DNA from: Scatosoma sp045533485
Lineage (GTDB): Bacteria > Bacillota > Clostridia > Christensenellales > Borkfalkiaceae
Length of the DNA: 64,000 nucleotides
Assembly: GCA_045533485.1 (NCBI GenBank)
Contig: JAZSHX010000002.1
Span: forward strand, 7,943 to 71,942
Direction: 5' to 3'
Positions 57,502 through 64,000 of the stretch are shown here, piece after piece; position 1 is the stretch's first letter; the number at the start of each line of letters is the position of its first letter. A program made the position numbers and the translations under genes. The notes under the pieces are model-generated. The model was not told where the DNA came from. It worked only from the letters and a program-made list of their open reading frames with translations, and made no database searches.

Positions 57502-58251
57502 TTAGATGTTTTCAAAGACAAGCTTTATACCCATATCCTTGATAAGCTTGCACGCTGTTTGTACGCGGCTTGCCTTGTATTCTGCGATGGCGTGATTATC
57601 AAACCCAACCGACAGCTTTACGCCCGTTTTTCTAATGATTTCCTGCTGTTTTTTGTTTTTGAAAAATTCGGTAACGTAATCGTGCGTTTTGAATTCGTGC
57701 GAGCTATCCAAATTGACGTTGATTTCCCAAAAGATACCGTTTTCCGCCATTTTCTTACAATAGCGGTAGGGCTCTTCGCCTTGCTTTTCCAAAAAAGCAA
57801 ACAAATCGGTATGCGCAATACCGGTAGGGCAGCCGCAGCGTTTGGCAAAGGAAAAAATATCGCCTTTCGCAATGGAAATTTGCGGTTTATCTAACCCTTC
57901 CACCAAACAGTAATCAAAAAACGAAACGTCCGCGCCGTGGGGCAGGGCGTAATTGTCCTTACCAATACAAGTAGCAATTTCAATGCCGCACAAAATCTTG
58001 ATTTTTTTCGCGTACTTTTCTTTCAATAAACGCATATGGTCGAAATACCGCTTCAACGCTTGCCCGTAATCTGTATCTAAATGCGTTCCTTGATTGTAGC
58101 AAGCCTGTTTGCGCGCCAAACCGACGCCGTGATTATGATCGGAAATCCCAAGCATAGTAACGCCGCCGCGGATTGCCGTTTCAATCACTCGTTCGGGCGC
58201 GTCGCTGCAATCAAAAGAATAATAAGTATGCGCGTGTAAATCTTGAACCAT
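57502..58251 (-). CDS. PHP-domain phosphoesterase, candidate histidinol-phosphatase
   Basis: This 249-residue PHP hydrolase has metal motifs DLHAHTYYSFD, LGISDHNH, CGIEI, GIAHTD and VGFDNHA, covering the usual trinuclear site. The size is close to HisK/HisJ-type histidinol-phosphatases (about 250-270). The his array in this window lacks that enzyme, so it is a fair candidate, but many PHP proteins have other substrates. It is transcribed away from the rha genes, behind the DeoR regulator, with an 80-base gap. Confidence 0.8.
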   Translation of the reverse strand: MVQDLHAHTYYSFDCSDAPERVIETAIRGGVTMLGISDHNHGVGLARKQACYNQGTHLDTDYGQALKRYFDHMRLLKEKYAKKIKILCGIEIATCIGKDNYALPHGADVSFFDYCLVEGLDKPQISIAKGDIFSFAKRCGCPTGIAHTDLFAFLEKQGEEPYRYCKKMAENGIFWEINVNLDSSHEFKTHDYVTEFFKNKKQQEIIRKTGVKLSVGFDNHAIAEYKASRVQTACKLIKDMGIKLVFENI

Positions 58252-58330
58252 AAGTATCCCCTAAAAAGCTACTGCAAAGTTGATTATACTACATTTTTGC
58301 ACGAAAAACAAGCAAATCGCAACACAAAAA

Positions 58331-59065
58331 TCAATAAATATAACGAATATTCGTATTGTCGGCGTCGGGGGGAGTAAAATCGGTGGCGACAAAATCGTAT
58401 TGAGAAAGGTCGGCAAGCCGATACGTACCGAACGCGCCGAATTTTGTATGGTCGACCAAAAGGATACGCTTTTGACAGCGTTCAAAGGCGACCTTTTTGA
58501 TTTCCTTTTGTTCAATGGATCGTTCAAAAGCCGCGCCGTTTACGACGGCGGCACAGGAAGAAAGCATCAAATCAAAGGAAAAATCCGCCAGCTGTCTTGC
58601 TGTCCAAGAACCTGTTGCAGAGTTTGTGTTGAAATGCACGTTTCCGCCAAGCAAAATCAAATTGATATTGTTCTTTTTGGATAATTGCATAGCGGTTTGC
58701 AGGTTGTTGGTTACCACCGTTTTATGGCTCAAATCAATGCGTTCCGCCAAGGCAAGCGCCGTTGACGAACTGTCGATAAACACCGATTTGAAAGGGGGGA
58801 TATGTAAAATGGCTTTCGTTGCCACCCGTTCCTTTTCGCTGGCGTTTCTCTCCATACGGAAAAAGATAGAAACTTCTTCAGCGTTTTCGGGCAAAACCGC
58901 GCCCCCATGACTGCGTTCGATTAAGCCCATATTTTGCATTTCCGATAAATCGCGCCGAATGGTCGCTTCGCTCACGAACAATTCGTCTGCAAGCGTTTTC
59001 ACGCTCAGCTTTTTATACGTTTTTAACGATTGCAATATATCCTTTTGTCTTTCCGTCAACGCCAT
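58331..59065 (-). CDS. DeoR/GlpR family sugar regulator
   Basis: This 244-residue protein has an N-terminal winged helix (LSVKTLADELFVSEATIRRDLSEM) and a C-terminal DeoR sugar-phosphate sensor domain (VFIDSSSTALALAE, LLGGNVHFNTN, ILLVDHTKFG). It is divergent from rhaB across a 169-base region with TGTTCA repeats, so it probably represses the rha operon and responds to a phosphorylated sugar such as rhamnulose 1-phosphate or DHAP. The ribosome site is AAGGAG. Confidence 0.9.
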   Translation of the reverse strand: MALTERQKDILQSLKTYKKLSVKTLADELFVSEATIRRDLSEMQNMGLIERSHGGAVLPENAEEVSIFFRMERNASEKERVATKAILHIPPFKSVFIDSSSTALALAERIDLSHKTVVTNNLQTAMQLSKKNNINLILLGGNVHFNTNSATGSWTARQLADFSFDLMLSSCAAVVNGAAFERSIEQKEIKKVAFERCQKRILLVDHTKFGAFGTYRLADLSQYDFVATDFTPPDADNTNIRYIY

Positions 59066-59116
59066 ATTCTTTTCTCCTTGCGTTTTTCATTTCTTTGCGC
59101 GTTTTCTGCGCGTTTT

Positions 59117-59173
59117 TGTTCATTTATGTTCATATTGTAACATAAAAAATTTTTTTTGTCAATCTTTTGAACA
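59117..59173. promoter_or_regulatory. TGTTCA repeats, likely DeoR operator
   Basis: TGTTCA at 59117-59122 and 59127-59132 in direct order, and the inverted TGAACA at 59168-59173, flank both divergent promoters. Confidence 0.5.
59134..59162 (-). promoter_or_regulatory. Promoter of the DeoR gene
   Basis: On the minus strand TTGACA (59162-59157), 17-base spacer, TACAAT (59139-59134). Confidence 0.7.
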
Positions 59174-59176
59174 TAT

Positions 59177-59205
59177 ATGACAAAATAAAAAAAATATGAT
59201 ATAAT
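59177..59205 (+). promoter_or_regulatory. Promoter of the rha operon
   Basis: ATGACA (59177-59182), 17-base A-rich spacer ending TG-A, TATAAT (59200-59205). A TGAACA half-site lies just upstream. Confidence 0.65.
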
Positions 59206-59234
59206 AGGGTAAATACAATTATAATAGGTGTATT

Positions 59235-60626
59235 ATGGCTGAATATTTTCTTGCAATCGATATAGGCGCGTCGTCGGGCAGACACATCGTTGCGTATTTG
59301 GAAAACGGACGAATGATTACGGAAGAAATTTACCGTTTTGAAAACGGTCCGCAAAACAAAACGGCGTACGATGGAAAACCGCATTTGATGTGGGATCACG
59401 AACGCTTATTTGAAGAAATTTTGAACGGCTTGAAGCGCGCGAAAGAGCTGGGAAAAGTTCCCGTTTCCGTGGGGATTGACACGTGGGGCGTAGATTACGC
59501 GTTGCTGGACGAAAACGATCAAGCCATCGGCGGTATTTATTGCTACCGTGACGCAAGAACGGAAAAGACGCTTCCTATGGTGCACGATAAAATCCCGTTC
59601 GCATCGCTGTACGAAAAGACGGGCATTCAATTTGCTTCGTTCAACACCGTGTACCAGCTTTTGGACGATAAGCTGACGGGCAGGATGGAAAAGGCGAAAA
59701 GTATGCTGATGCTTCCCGATTATTTCCATTTCCGCTTGACGGGCGTGAAAAAGCAGGAATACACCAACGCCACCACGACCGGCTTGGTGAATGCGGTAAC
59801 CCATCAATGGGACGAAGAAATTATCGAAAAGCTGGGCTATAAAAAAGAACTGTTCGGCGAGTTGACGCAACCGGGAACGGTGGTGGGCGAATTTAGCGAA
59901 GAAGTGGCAAATTTCGTCGGTTATAAAGCGACGGTAGTGTTGCCTGCAACGCACGACACGGCAAGCGCGGTGTTGGCAGCGCCGTTGAGCGGACAAACCC
60001 CGTACATTTCCAGCGGTACTTGGTCGCTTTTGGGCGTAGAACAAAATTACGCGCACACCACGGCGGCGGCAAGAGAAACGGGCTATTCCAACGAAGGTAG
60101 CATCAACAGCACTTTCCGTTTGCAAATCAACATTATGGGGCTTTGGATGATACAGCAGGTACGCCATGAGCTTGACGATAAATACAGCTTTGTTCAGCTT
60201 GTCGATATGGCGAAAGCAAGCCCTGTCGATTACGAGCTCAACGTCAACGACCAACGCTTTTTAGCGCCCGAAAATATGACGGCGGAAATTCACGCGGCAA
60301 TAGGTAAAAGCTTGACGGTAGGCGAAACGGCGTACGTAATTTACAACAACCTTGCCAAATATTATGCGCTGTCCTTAAAAGCGCTGGAAGAAGTGACGGG
60401 CGAAAGCTATCAAACCTTGAACATCATCGGCGGCGGCAGTAAAAATCAATTCTTAAACGAACTTACAGCAAAATACACGGGCAAGCAAATTATCGCAGGT
60501 CCTGCGGAAGGTACGGCAATCGGCAATTTGATGATGCAAATGGTCGGCTTAGGAAAAATCGCCGATGTCAAAGCAGGCAGAGAAATCATTAAAAAATCAT
60601 TTGATATAAACGAAGTTATTTTATAA
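59235..60626 (+). CDS. rhaB: Rhamnulokinase
   Basis: This 463-residue FGGY-family kinase phosphorylates L-rhamnulose. FLAIDIGASSGRHIVAYL (phosphate 1), GIDTWGVDYALLDEN, ATHDTASAVLAAPL and the adenosine motif LNIIGGGSKNQFLNELTA are present. It heads the rha operon behind a promoter flanked by DeoR-type sites. rhaA follows after 11 bases. Fuculokinase is an alternative, excluded mainly by the neighbouring rhamnose isomerase. Confidence 0.95.
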   Translation: MAEYFLAIDIGASSGRHIVAYLENGRMITEEIYRFENGPQNKTAYDGKPHLMWDHERLFEEILNGLKRAKELGKVPVSVGIDTWGVDYALLDENDQAIGGIYCYRDARTEKTLPMVHDKIPFASLYEKTGIQFASFNTVYQLLDDKLTGRMEKAKSMLMLPDYFHFRLTGVKKQEYTNATTTGLVNAVTHQWDEEIIEKLGYKKELFGELTQPGTVVGEFSEEVANFVGYKATVVLPATHDTASAVLAAPLSGQTPYISSGTWSLLGVEQNYAHTTAAARETGYSNEGSINSTFRLQINIMGLWMIQQVRHELDDKYSFVQLVDMAKASPVDYELNVNDQRFLAPENMTAEIHAAIGKSLTVGETAYVIYNNLAKYYALSLKALEEVTGESYQTLNIIGGGSKNQFLNELTAKYTGKQIIAGPAEGTAIGNLMMQMVGLGKIADVKAGREIIKKSFDINEVIL

Positions 60627-60637
60627 GGAGAACACTT

Positions 60638-61882
60638 ATGTCTAGATACGAAGAAGCTAAAAAAATGTATGCGGCGTACGGTATCGACACCGATGCAGCG
60701 CTTGAAAGATTGAGTAAAATTCCCGTCAGCGTGCATTGCTGGCAGGGCGACGACGTTATCGGTTTCGACGGTAGCGATTCGCTTTCGGGCGGTATTCAAA
60801 CGACGGGTAACTATCCCGGCAGAGCAAGAACCCCCGAAGAATTGTTTGAAGACGCGAAAAGAGCGTTTTCCTTGATGCCCGGTAAAAAGCGTATCAACGT
60901 ACACGCTTGCTACGCGCTTCTTGGCGAAGATAAAGGCAAGGTAGACCGCGACGCGTATACCTATAAACATTTTGAACCTTGGGTAAAATGGGCAAAGGAA
61001 AACGGTGTTGACGGCGTAGATTTCAACCCCACGTTCTTTGCGCACCCGATGATGAAAGACGGGCTTTCCCTTTCTTCCCCCGACGAAGAAACGCGTCAAT
61101 TTTGGGTAAGACACGGCAAAGCTTGCTTGAAAATCGCGGCGGAAATGGGCAAAGCGATGAACAGCCCTTGTCTTGTCAATATTTGGATTCCCGACGGCTA
61201 TAAGGATATTCCTGCAGACCGCCTGTCGCCCAGACTTCGTTTGAAAAAATCCTTGGACGAAATGCTGGAAGATTACGATAAGAAATGGGTAATCCCCGCA
61301 GTGGAAAGCAAAGTATTCGGTATCGGTATCGAAAGCTACACGGTAGGCAGCAACGAATTTTATCAAAACTATGCGGCAAAGAACAACATTTGTTGCTTGC
61401 TGGATACGGGGCATTATCATCCCACCGAAGTGGTTTCCGATAAAATCCCCGCGCTCCTTGCGTTCTATGATAAAATCGCGTTGCACGTTTCCCGTCCCGT
61501 AAGATGGGATAGTGACCACGTACTCATCGTAGACGACGAGCTGAAAGAACTCTCCAAAGAAATTATCCGCATCGAAGCGGACGAAAAGGTGCTTATTGGT
61601 TTGGACTATTTCGACGCGTCCATCAACCGTCTTTGCGCTTGGGTAACGGGCGTGCGCTCTATGCAAAAAGCATTATTAAACGCAATGCTCCAACCGTATA
61701 ACGAACTCAAAGCGTTGCAAAATGAAAACAATTTCTCCAAGATTATGTTCTTGAACGAAAAATTCAAATTTATGCCTATCGGCGACGTTTGGGACGAATA
61801 TCTCCGCCGTCAAGGTTTAAGCGAAGACTGGTTTGAAGCAGTGGAAGCGTTTGAAAAAGAAGTCATCGCGAAAAGAGCGTAA
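60638..61882 (+). CDS. rhaA: L-rhamnose isomerase
   Basis: This 414-residue TIM-barrel isomerase converts L-rhamnose to L-rhamnulose. The family pattern is clear: PVSVHCWQGDDVIGFDG, INVHACYALLGE, GVDGVDFNPTFFAHPMM and LLDTGHYHPTEVVSDKIPALL, with metal-binding histidine and aspartate residues. The length is typical. The ribosome site is AAGGAG. Confidence 0.96.
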   Translation: MSRYEEAKKMYAAYGIDTDAALERLSKIPVSVHCWQGDDVIGFDGSDSLSGGIQTTGNYPGRARTPEELFEDAKRAFSLMPGKKRINVHACYALLGEDKGKVDRDAYTYKHFEPWVKWAKENGVDGVDFNPTFFAHPMMKDGLSLSSPDEETRQFWVRHGKACLKIAAEMGKAMNSPCLVNIWIPDGYKDIPADRLSPRLRLKKSLDEMLEDYDKKWVIPAVESKVFGIGIESYTVGSNEFYQNYAAKNNICCLLDTGHYHPTEVVSDKIPALLAFYDKIALHVSRPVRWDSDHVLIVDDELKELSKEIIRIEADEKVLIGLDYFDASINRLCAWVTGVRSMQKALLNAMLQPYNELKALQNENNFSKIMFLNEKFKFMPIGDVWDEYLRRQGLSEDWFEAVEAFEKEVIAKRA

Positions 61883-61900
61883 GGGCAAGAGTGAGCAAAA

Positions 61901-63091
61901 ATGAAAATTTTAGTTGTAAACGCAGGCAGTTCTTCGCTGAAATATCAGCTCTTTGATATGCAAGCAGGAACGGTGCTCGCAAAAGGCAATTGCGAACGCA
62001 TCGGCATCGACGGTATGATTACGCATAAGCGTCCGCAAAAGGACGATTATAAAGCGACGCCGTCCTTTCCCGACCATCGCACGGCAATTTCTTTCGTGTT
62101 AAATCTTCTCACCGATAAAGACTACGGCGTAATTCAAAGCGTAGACGAAATCGGCGGCGTAGGCCACCGTTTCGCGCACGGCGGCGAAAAATTGCGTCAA
62201 TCTACGGTGATAGGGGATAAGGAGCTGGAATATTTGGAAAGCATCGTGGGGCTTAACCCCTTGCATGGTCCACCTGCAATCAGCGGTTTGAAAGCGTGCA
62301 AAGAAGTGTTACCTAACGTAAAACACGTGGGTGTGTTCGACACTTCTTATTATGCGGATATGCAGGATTATGCGTATATCTATCCTATTCCCTACGAATT
62401 GTACGAAAAGCACAAAATCAGAAGATACGGTTTCCACGGCACTTCGCATAGATATGTAGCTGGCAAGGCGGCAGAGCTTTTGGGTAAGAAAGACGCGAAA
62501 ATCATCACCTGTCACTTGGGCAACGGATCTTCGATAACCGCGACGGTAAACGGCAAGGCAATCGATACGTCGATGGGCTTTACCCCCCAAGACGGCGTGC
62601 CTATGGGTACGCGCAGCGGCGCATTAGACCCCACCGTGCCTACGTTTATTATGAAAGCGGAAAATTTGACGGCGGAACAAACGGAACAAGTGCTCAACAA
62701 TAAATCTGGGTTGCTTGGCGTATCGGGCGTATCCAGCGATTGCAGGGACGTGGAAGAAGCGGCGAATAGCGGCAACTACCGCGCCAAGCTTGCAATGAAA
62801 ATTTTGGTACATAACATCAAGAAAATCGTCGGTTCTTATATTGCGGAAATGAACGGCATCGACGCGTTGGTATTCACGGCAGGCATCGGCGAGAACGATA
62901 GAGAACTTCGTGCGGATGTGTGCAGGGAAATGGGCTTTTTGGGCATTCAAATGGATGAGCAAATCAACGCCACCTGTCCCCGCGGTGAAATTGCGGACGT
63001 AAGCGCAAAGGGCGCAACGGTAAAAACATTCGTAATTCCCACCAACGAAGAATATATGATTGCGTTTGACACGCAAAATTTAGCAAAGTAA
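61901..63091 (+). CDS. ackA: Acetate/propionate kinase
   Basis: This 396-residue ASKHA kinase starts LVVNAGSSSLKYQLFDM and has GHRFAHGG, RRYGFHGTSHRYVAG, THLGNGSS-like CHLGNGSS and FTAGIGEND. It makes ATP from acetyl or propionyl phosphate. Its place inside the rha operon, before the aldolase, suggests it uses propionyl phosphate formed from lactaldehyde through propanediol in a microcompartment pathway. That use is inferred from the context. Confidence 0.95.
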   Translation: MKILVVNAGSSSLKYQLFDMQAGTVLAKGNCERIGIDGMITHKRPQKDDYKATPSFPDHRTAISFVLNLLTDKDYGVIQSVDEIGGVGHRFAHGGEKLRQSTVIGDKELEYLESIVGLNPLHGPPAISGLKACKEVLPNVKHVGVFDTSYYADMQDYAYIYPIPYELYEKHKIRRYGFHGTSHRYVAGKAAELLGKKDAKIITCHLGNGSSITATVNGKAIDTSMGFTPQDGVPMGTRSGALDPTVPTFIMKAENLTAEQTEQVLNNKSGLLGVSGVSSDCRDVEEAANSGNYRAKLAMKILVHNIKKIVGSYIAEMNGIDALVFTAGIGENDRELRADVCREMGFLGIQMDEQINATCPRGEIADVSAKGATVKTFVIPTNEEYMIAFDTQNLAK

Positions 63092-63127
63092 AAAAATAAA
63101 ATTTATATAAAGGAAAGGAAAAACATT

Positions 63128-63880
63128 ATGAAATCTGTATTCGAAATCAAGAAAGAAATCTGTGAAGTCGGACGCAAGCTTTGGCTCAAAGGTTTTGTTG
63201 CCGCAAACGACGGTAACATTTCCGTGAAAGTTGGCGAAAACGAATTTTATTGTACCCCCACGGGCGTATCCAAAGGCGACCTTACGCCTGATATGATTAT
63301 CAAAGTAGATAAAGACGGTAAAAAGTTGGAAGGTAAATTGAACCCTTCTTCGGAAATCAAAATGCATATGAGAGTGTATAGAGAACGTCCCGACGTTACG
63401 GCTGTGGTGCACGCACATCCTCCCGTAGCAACGGCGTTCACGGTTGCGGATATCGACCTTGACCAGTACATCTTGCCCGAAGCGGTATTGACGCTCGGCG
63501 CTGTGCCTACCTGCGATTACGGTACGCCTTCGACGATGGAAATTCCCGATTCGCTCGATCCGTATCTTCAAAATCACGACGCATTCTTGCTCAGAAACCA
63601 CGGCGCATTGACGGTTGGTTGTGATTTGAGAAAGGCGTTCTTCTTAATGGAAGAAGTAGAATTTAACGCGATAATTTGCAAAAACGCGATGGATCTTGGC
63701 GCAGTGCACGAAATTTCCTGCAACCAACTTGAAAAATTGATGGATCTTAGAAAGAAGATGAACTTGCCTGGCCGTCATCCCGGTATTGAATGCGACGAAC
63801 CTGCAACCACTTGCAATTGCAGCAAAGACGAACTCGTAGAAGCGATTACAAAGAAAGTACTTGCGGCGCTTGGTAAATAA
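63128..63880 (+). CDS. Class II rhamnulose/fuculose-1-phosphate aldolase with encapsulation-type C-terminal tail
   Basis: This 250-residue zinc aldolase starts with an FVAANDGNISVKV loop, has PSSEIKMHMRVYRERPDVTAVVHAHPP with metal histidines, and LRNHGALTVGCDL. It splits the sugar phosphate to DHAP and L-lactaldehyde. After a linker (GIECDEPATTCNCS) it ends with a short amphipathic helix, DELVEAITKKVLAALGK, of the kind that directs such aldolases into bacterial microcompartments. The tail is not part of the aldolase fold. Context argues for rhamnulose 1-phosphate as a substrate; fuculose 1-phosphate may also be used. Confidence 0.9.
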   Translation: MKSVFEIKKEICEVGRKLWLKGFVAANDGNISVKVGENEFYCTPTGVSKGDLTPDMIIKVDKDGKKLEGKLNPSSEIKMHMRVYRERPDVTAVVHAHPPVATAFTVADIDLDQYILPEAVLTLGAVPTCDYGTPSTMEIPDSLDPYLQNHDAFLLRNHGALTVGCDLRKAFFLMEEVEFNAIICKNAMDLGAVHEISCNQLEKLMDLRKKMNLPGRHPGIECDEPATTCNCSKDELVEAITKKVLAALGK

Positions 63881-63906
63881 TCGCAAGAAAGGATAGGAGA
63901 ACAAAT

Positions 63907-64000
63907 ATGGCGATAAATTGGACGGAAGCCCAGATAGAAGAAGTGGTCTCTTCGGTGCTTAAAAGCTTGAAAAACGAGGGCACGAACACGACGGCGGCTT
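63907..64000 (+). CDS. Start of a probable microcompartment enzyme (3' part outside window)
   Basis: Thirty-one codons are visible from ATG 63907, 26 bases after the aldolase stop, with AGGATAGGAG upstream. The N-terminus reads INWTEAQIEEVVSSVLKSL followed by a flexible linker (KNEGTNTTAA). This is the pattern of N-terminal encapsulation peptides on the CoA-acylating aldehyde dehydrogenase (PduP-like) or other core enzymes of microcompartments. Which enzyme it is cannot be seen. Confidence 0.7.
   Translation, partial: MAINWTEAQIEEVVSSVLKSLKNEGTNTTAA

Overview
The window (about 45% GC by eye) looks like a chromosome segment of an endospore-forming member of the Bacillota, class Clostridia, probably an uncultured gut-type lineage. 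The evidence is a yabP-yabQ-divIC sporulation/division block, short-form HisG with HisZ, SpoVD/FtsI-type division genes behind mraZ-rsmH-ftsL, sigma-A promoters of the form TTGACA-N17-TATAAT, strong AGGAGG ribosome binding sites, and a PadR-DUF1700-DUF4097 operon. No rRNA, tRNA, prophage, insertion sequence or CRISPR array was found.

Layout. 1-1677: the 3' end of homoserine dehydrogenase and a cysteine desulfidase-family gene. 1798-12951: one long co-directional array, serC-serA-DUF1015 followed by hisZGDCBHAF-hisIE, with one promoter seen at the front and one terminator at the end. 12982-14458: two divergent orphan genes for exported or membrane proteins. 14505-17939: guaB-thrH-guaA (synthetase part only)-ASCH. 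18048-20110: PadR-DUF1700-DUF4097. 20167-21933: a very cysteine-rich protein, a YihY membrane protein and a lipoprotein. 22033-27383: a RecD/Pif1-like helicase, a TtcA-like PP-loop enzyme, yabP, yabQ, divIC, Ppx/GppA, an M50-like protease with a helical C-terminal domain, and a small membrane protein. 27483-32714: malQ and a maltose-type ABC importer without its ATPase. 32755-34335: a von Willebrand lipoprotein. 34369-37122 (minus): an NMT1-type ABC importer.

37187-44916: valS, then the str operon rpsL-rpsG-fusA-tuf with unusually long structured non-coding stretches before rpsL, between rpsL and rpsG, and before tuf. The tuf reading frame is broken by an in-frame TAA inside a cluster of substitutions in switch I. 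45048-51984 (minus): a GH30 glycosidase and potD-potC-potB-potA with an XRE-cupin regulator. 52163-52509 (minus): rpsT. 52577-57438: murI, which carries a dense cluster of DnaA boxes inside its coding sequence, and a short dcw segment (mraZ, rsmH, ftsL-like, FtsI-type PBP whose best start codon is ATT). 57502-59065 (minus): a PHP phosphoesterase and a DeoR regulator. 59177-64000: rhaB-rhaA-ackA-rhamnulose/fuculose aldolase, then the first 31 codons of a gene whose N-terminus looks like a bacterial microcompartment encapsulation peptide.

How it fits together. SerA, SerC and ThrH (as phosphoserine phosphatase) could complete serine synthesis. The his array lacks a histidinol-phosphate phosphatase, for which the PHP protein at 57502 is a candidate. 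The rha segment appears to be the left arm of a rhamnose/fucose microcompartment locus that continues past the right edge. The most unusual signals are the tuf interruption, the DnaA-box cluster in murI, the structured str-operon leaders, and a 15-base palindromic sequence shared by the rpsL and pot promoters at the -35 position.
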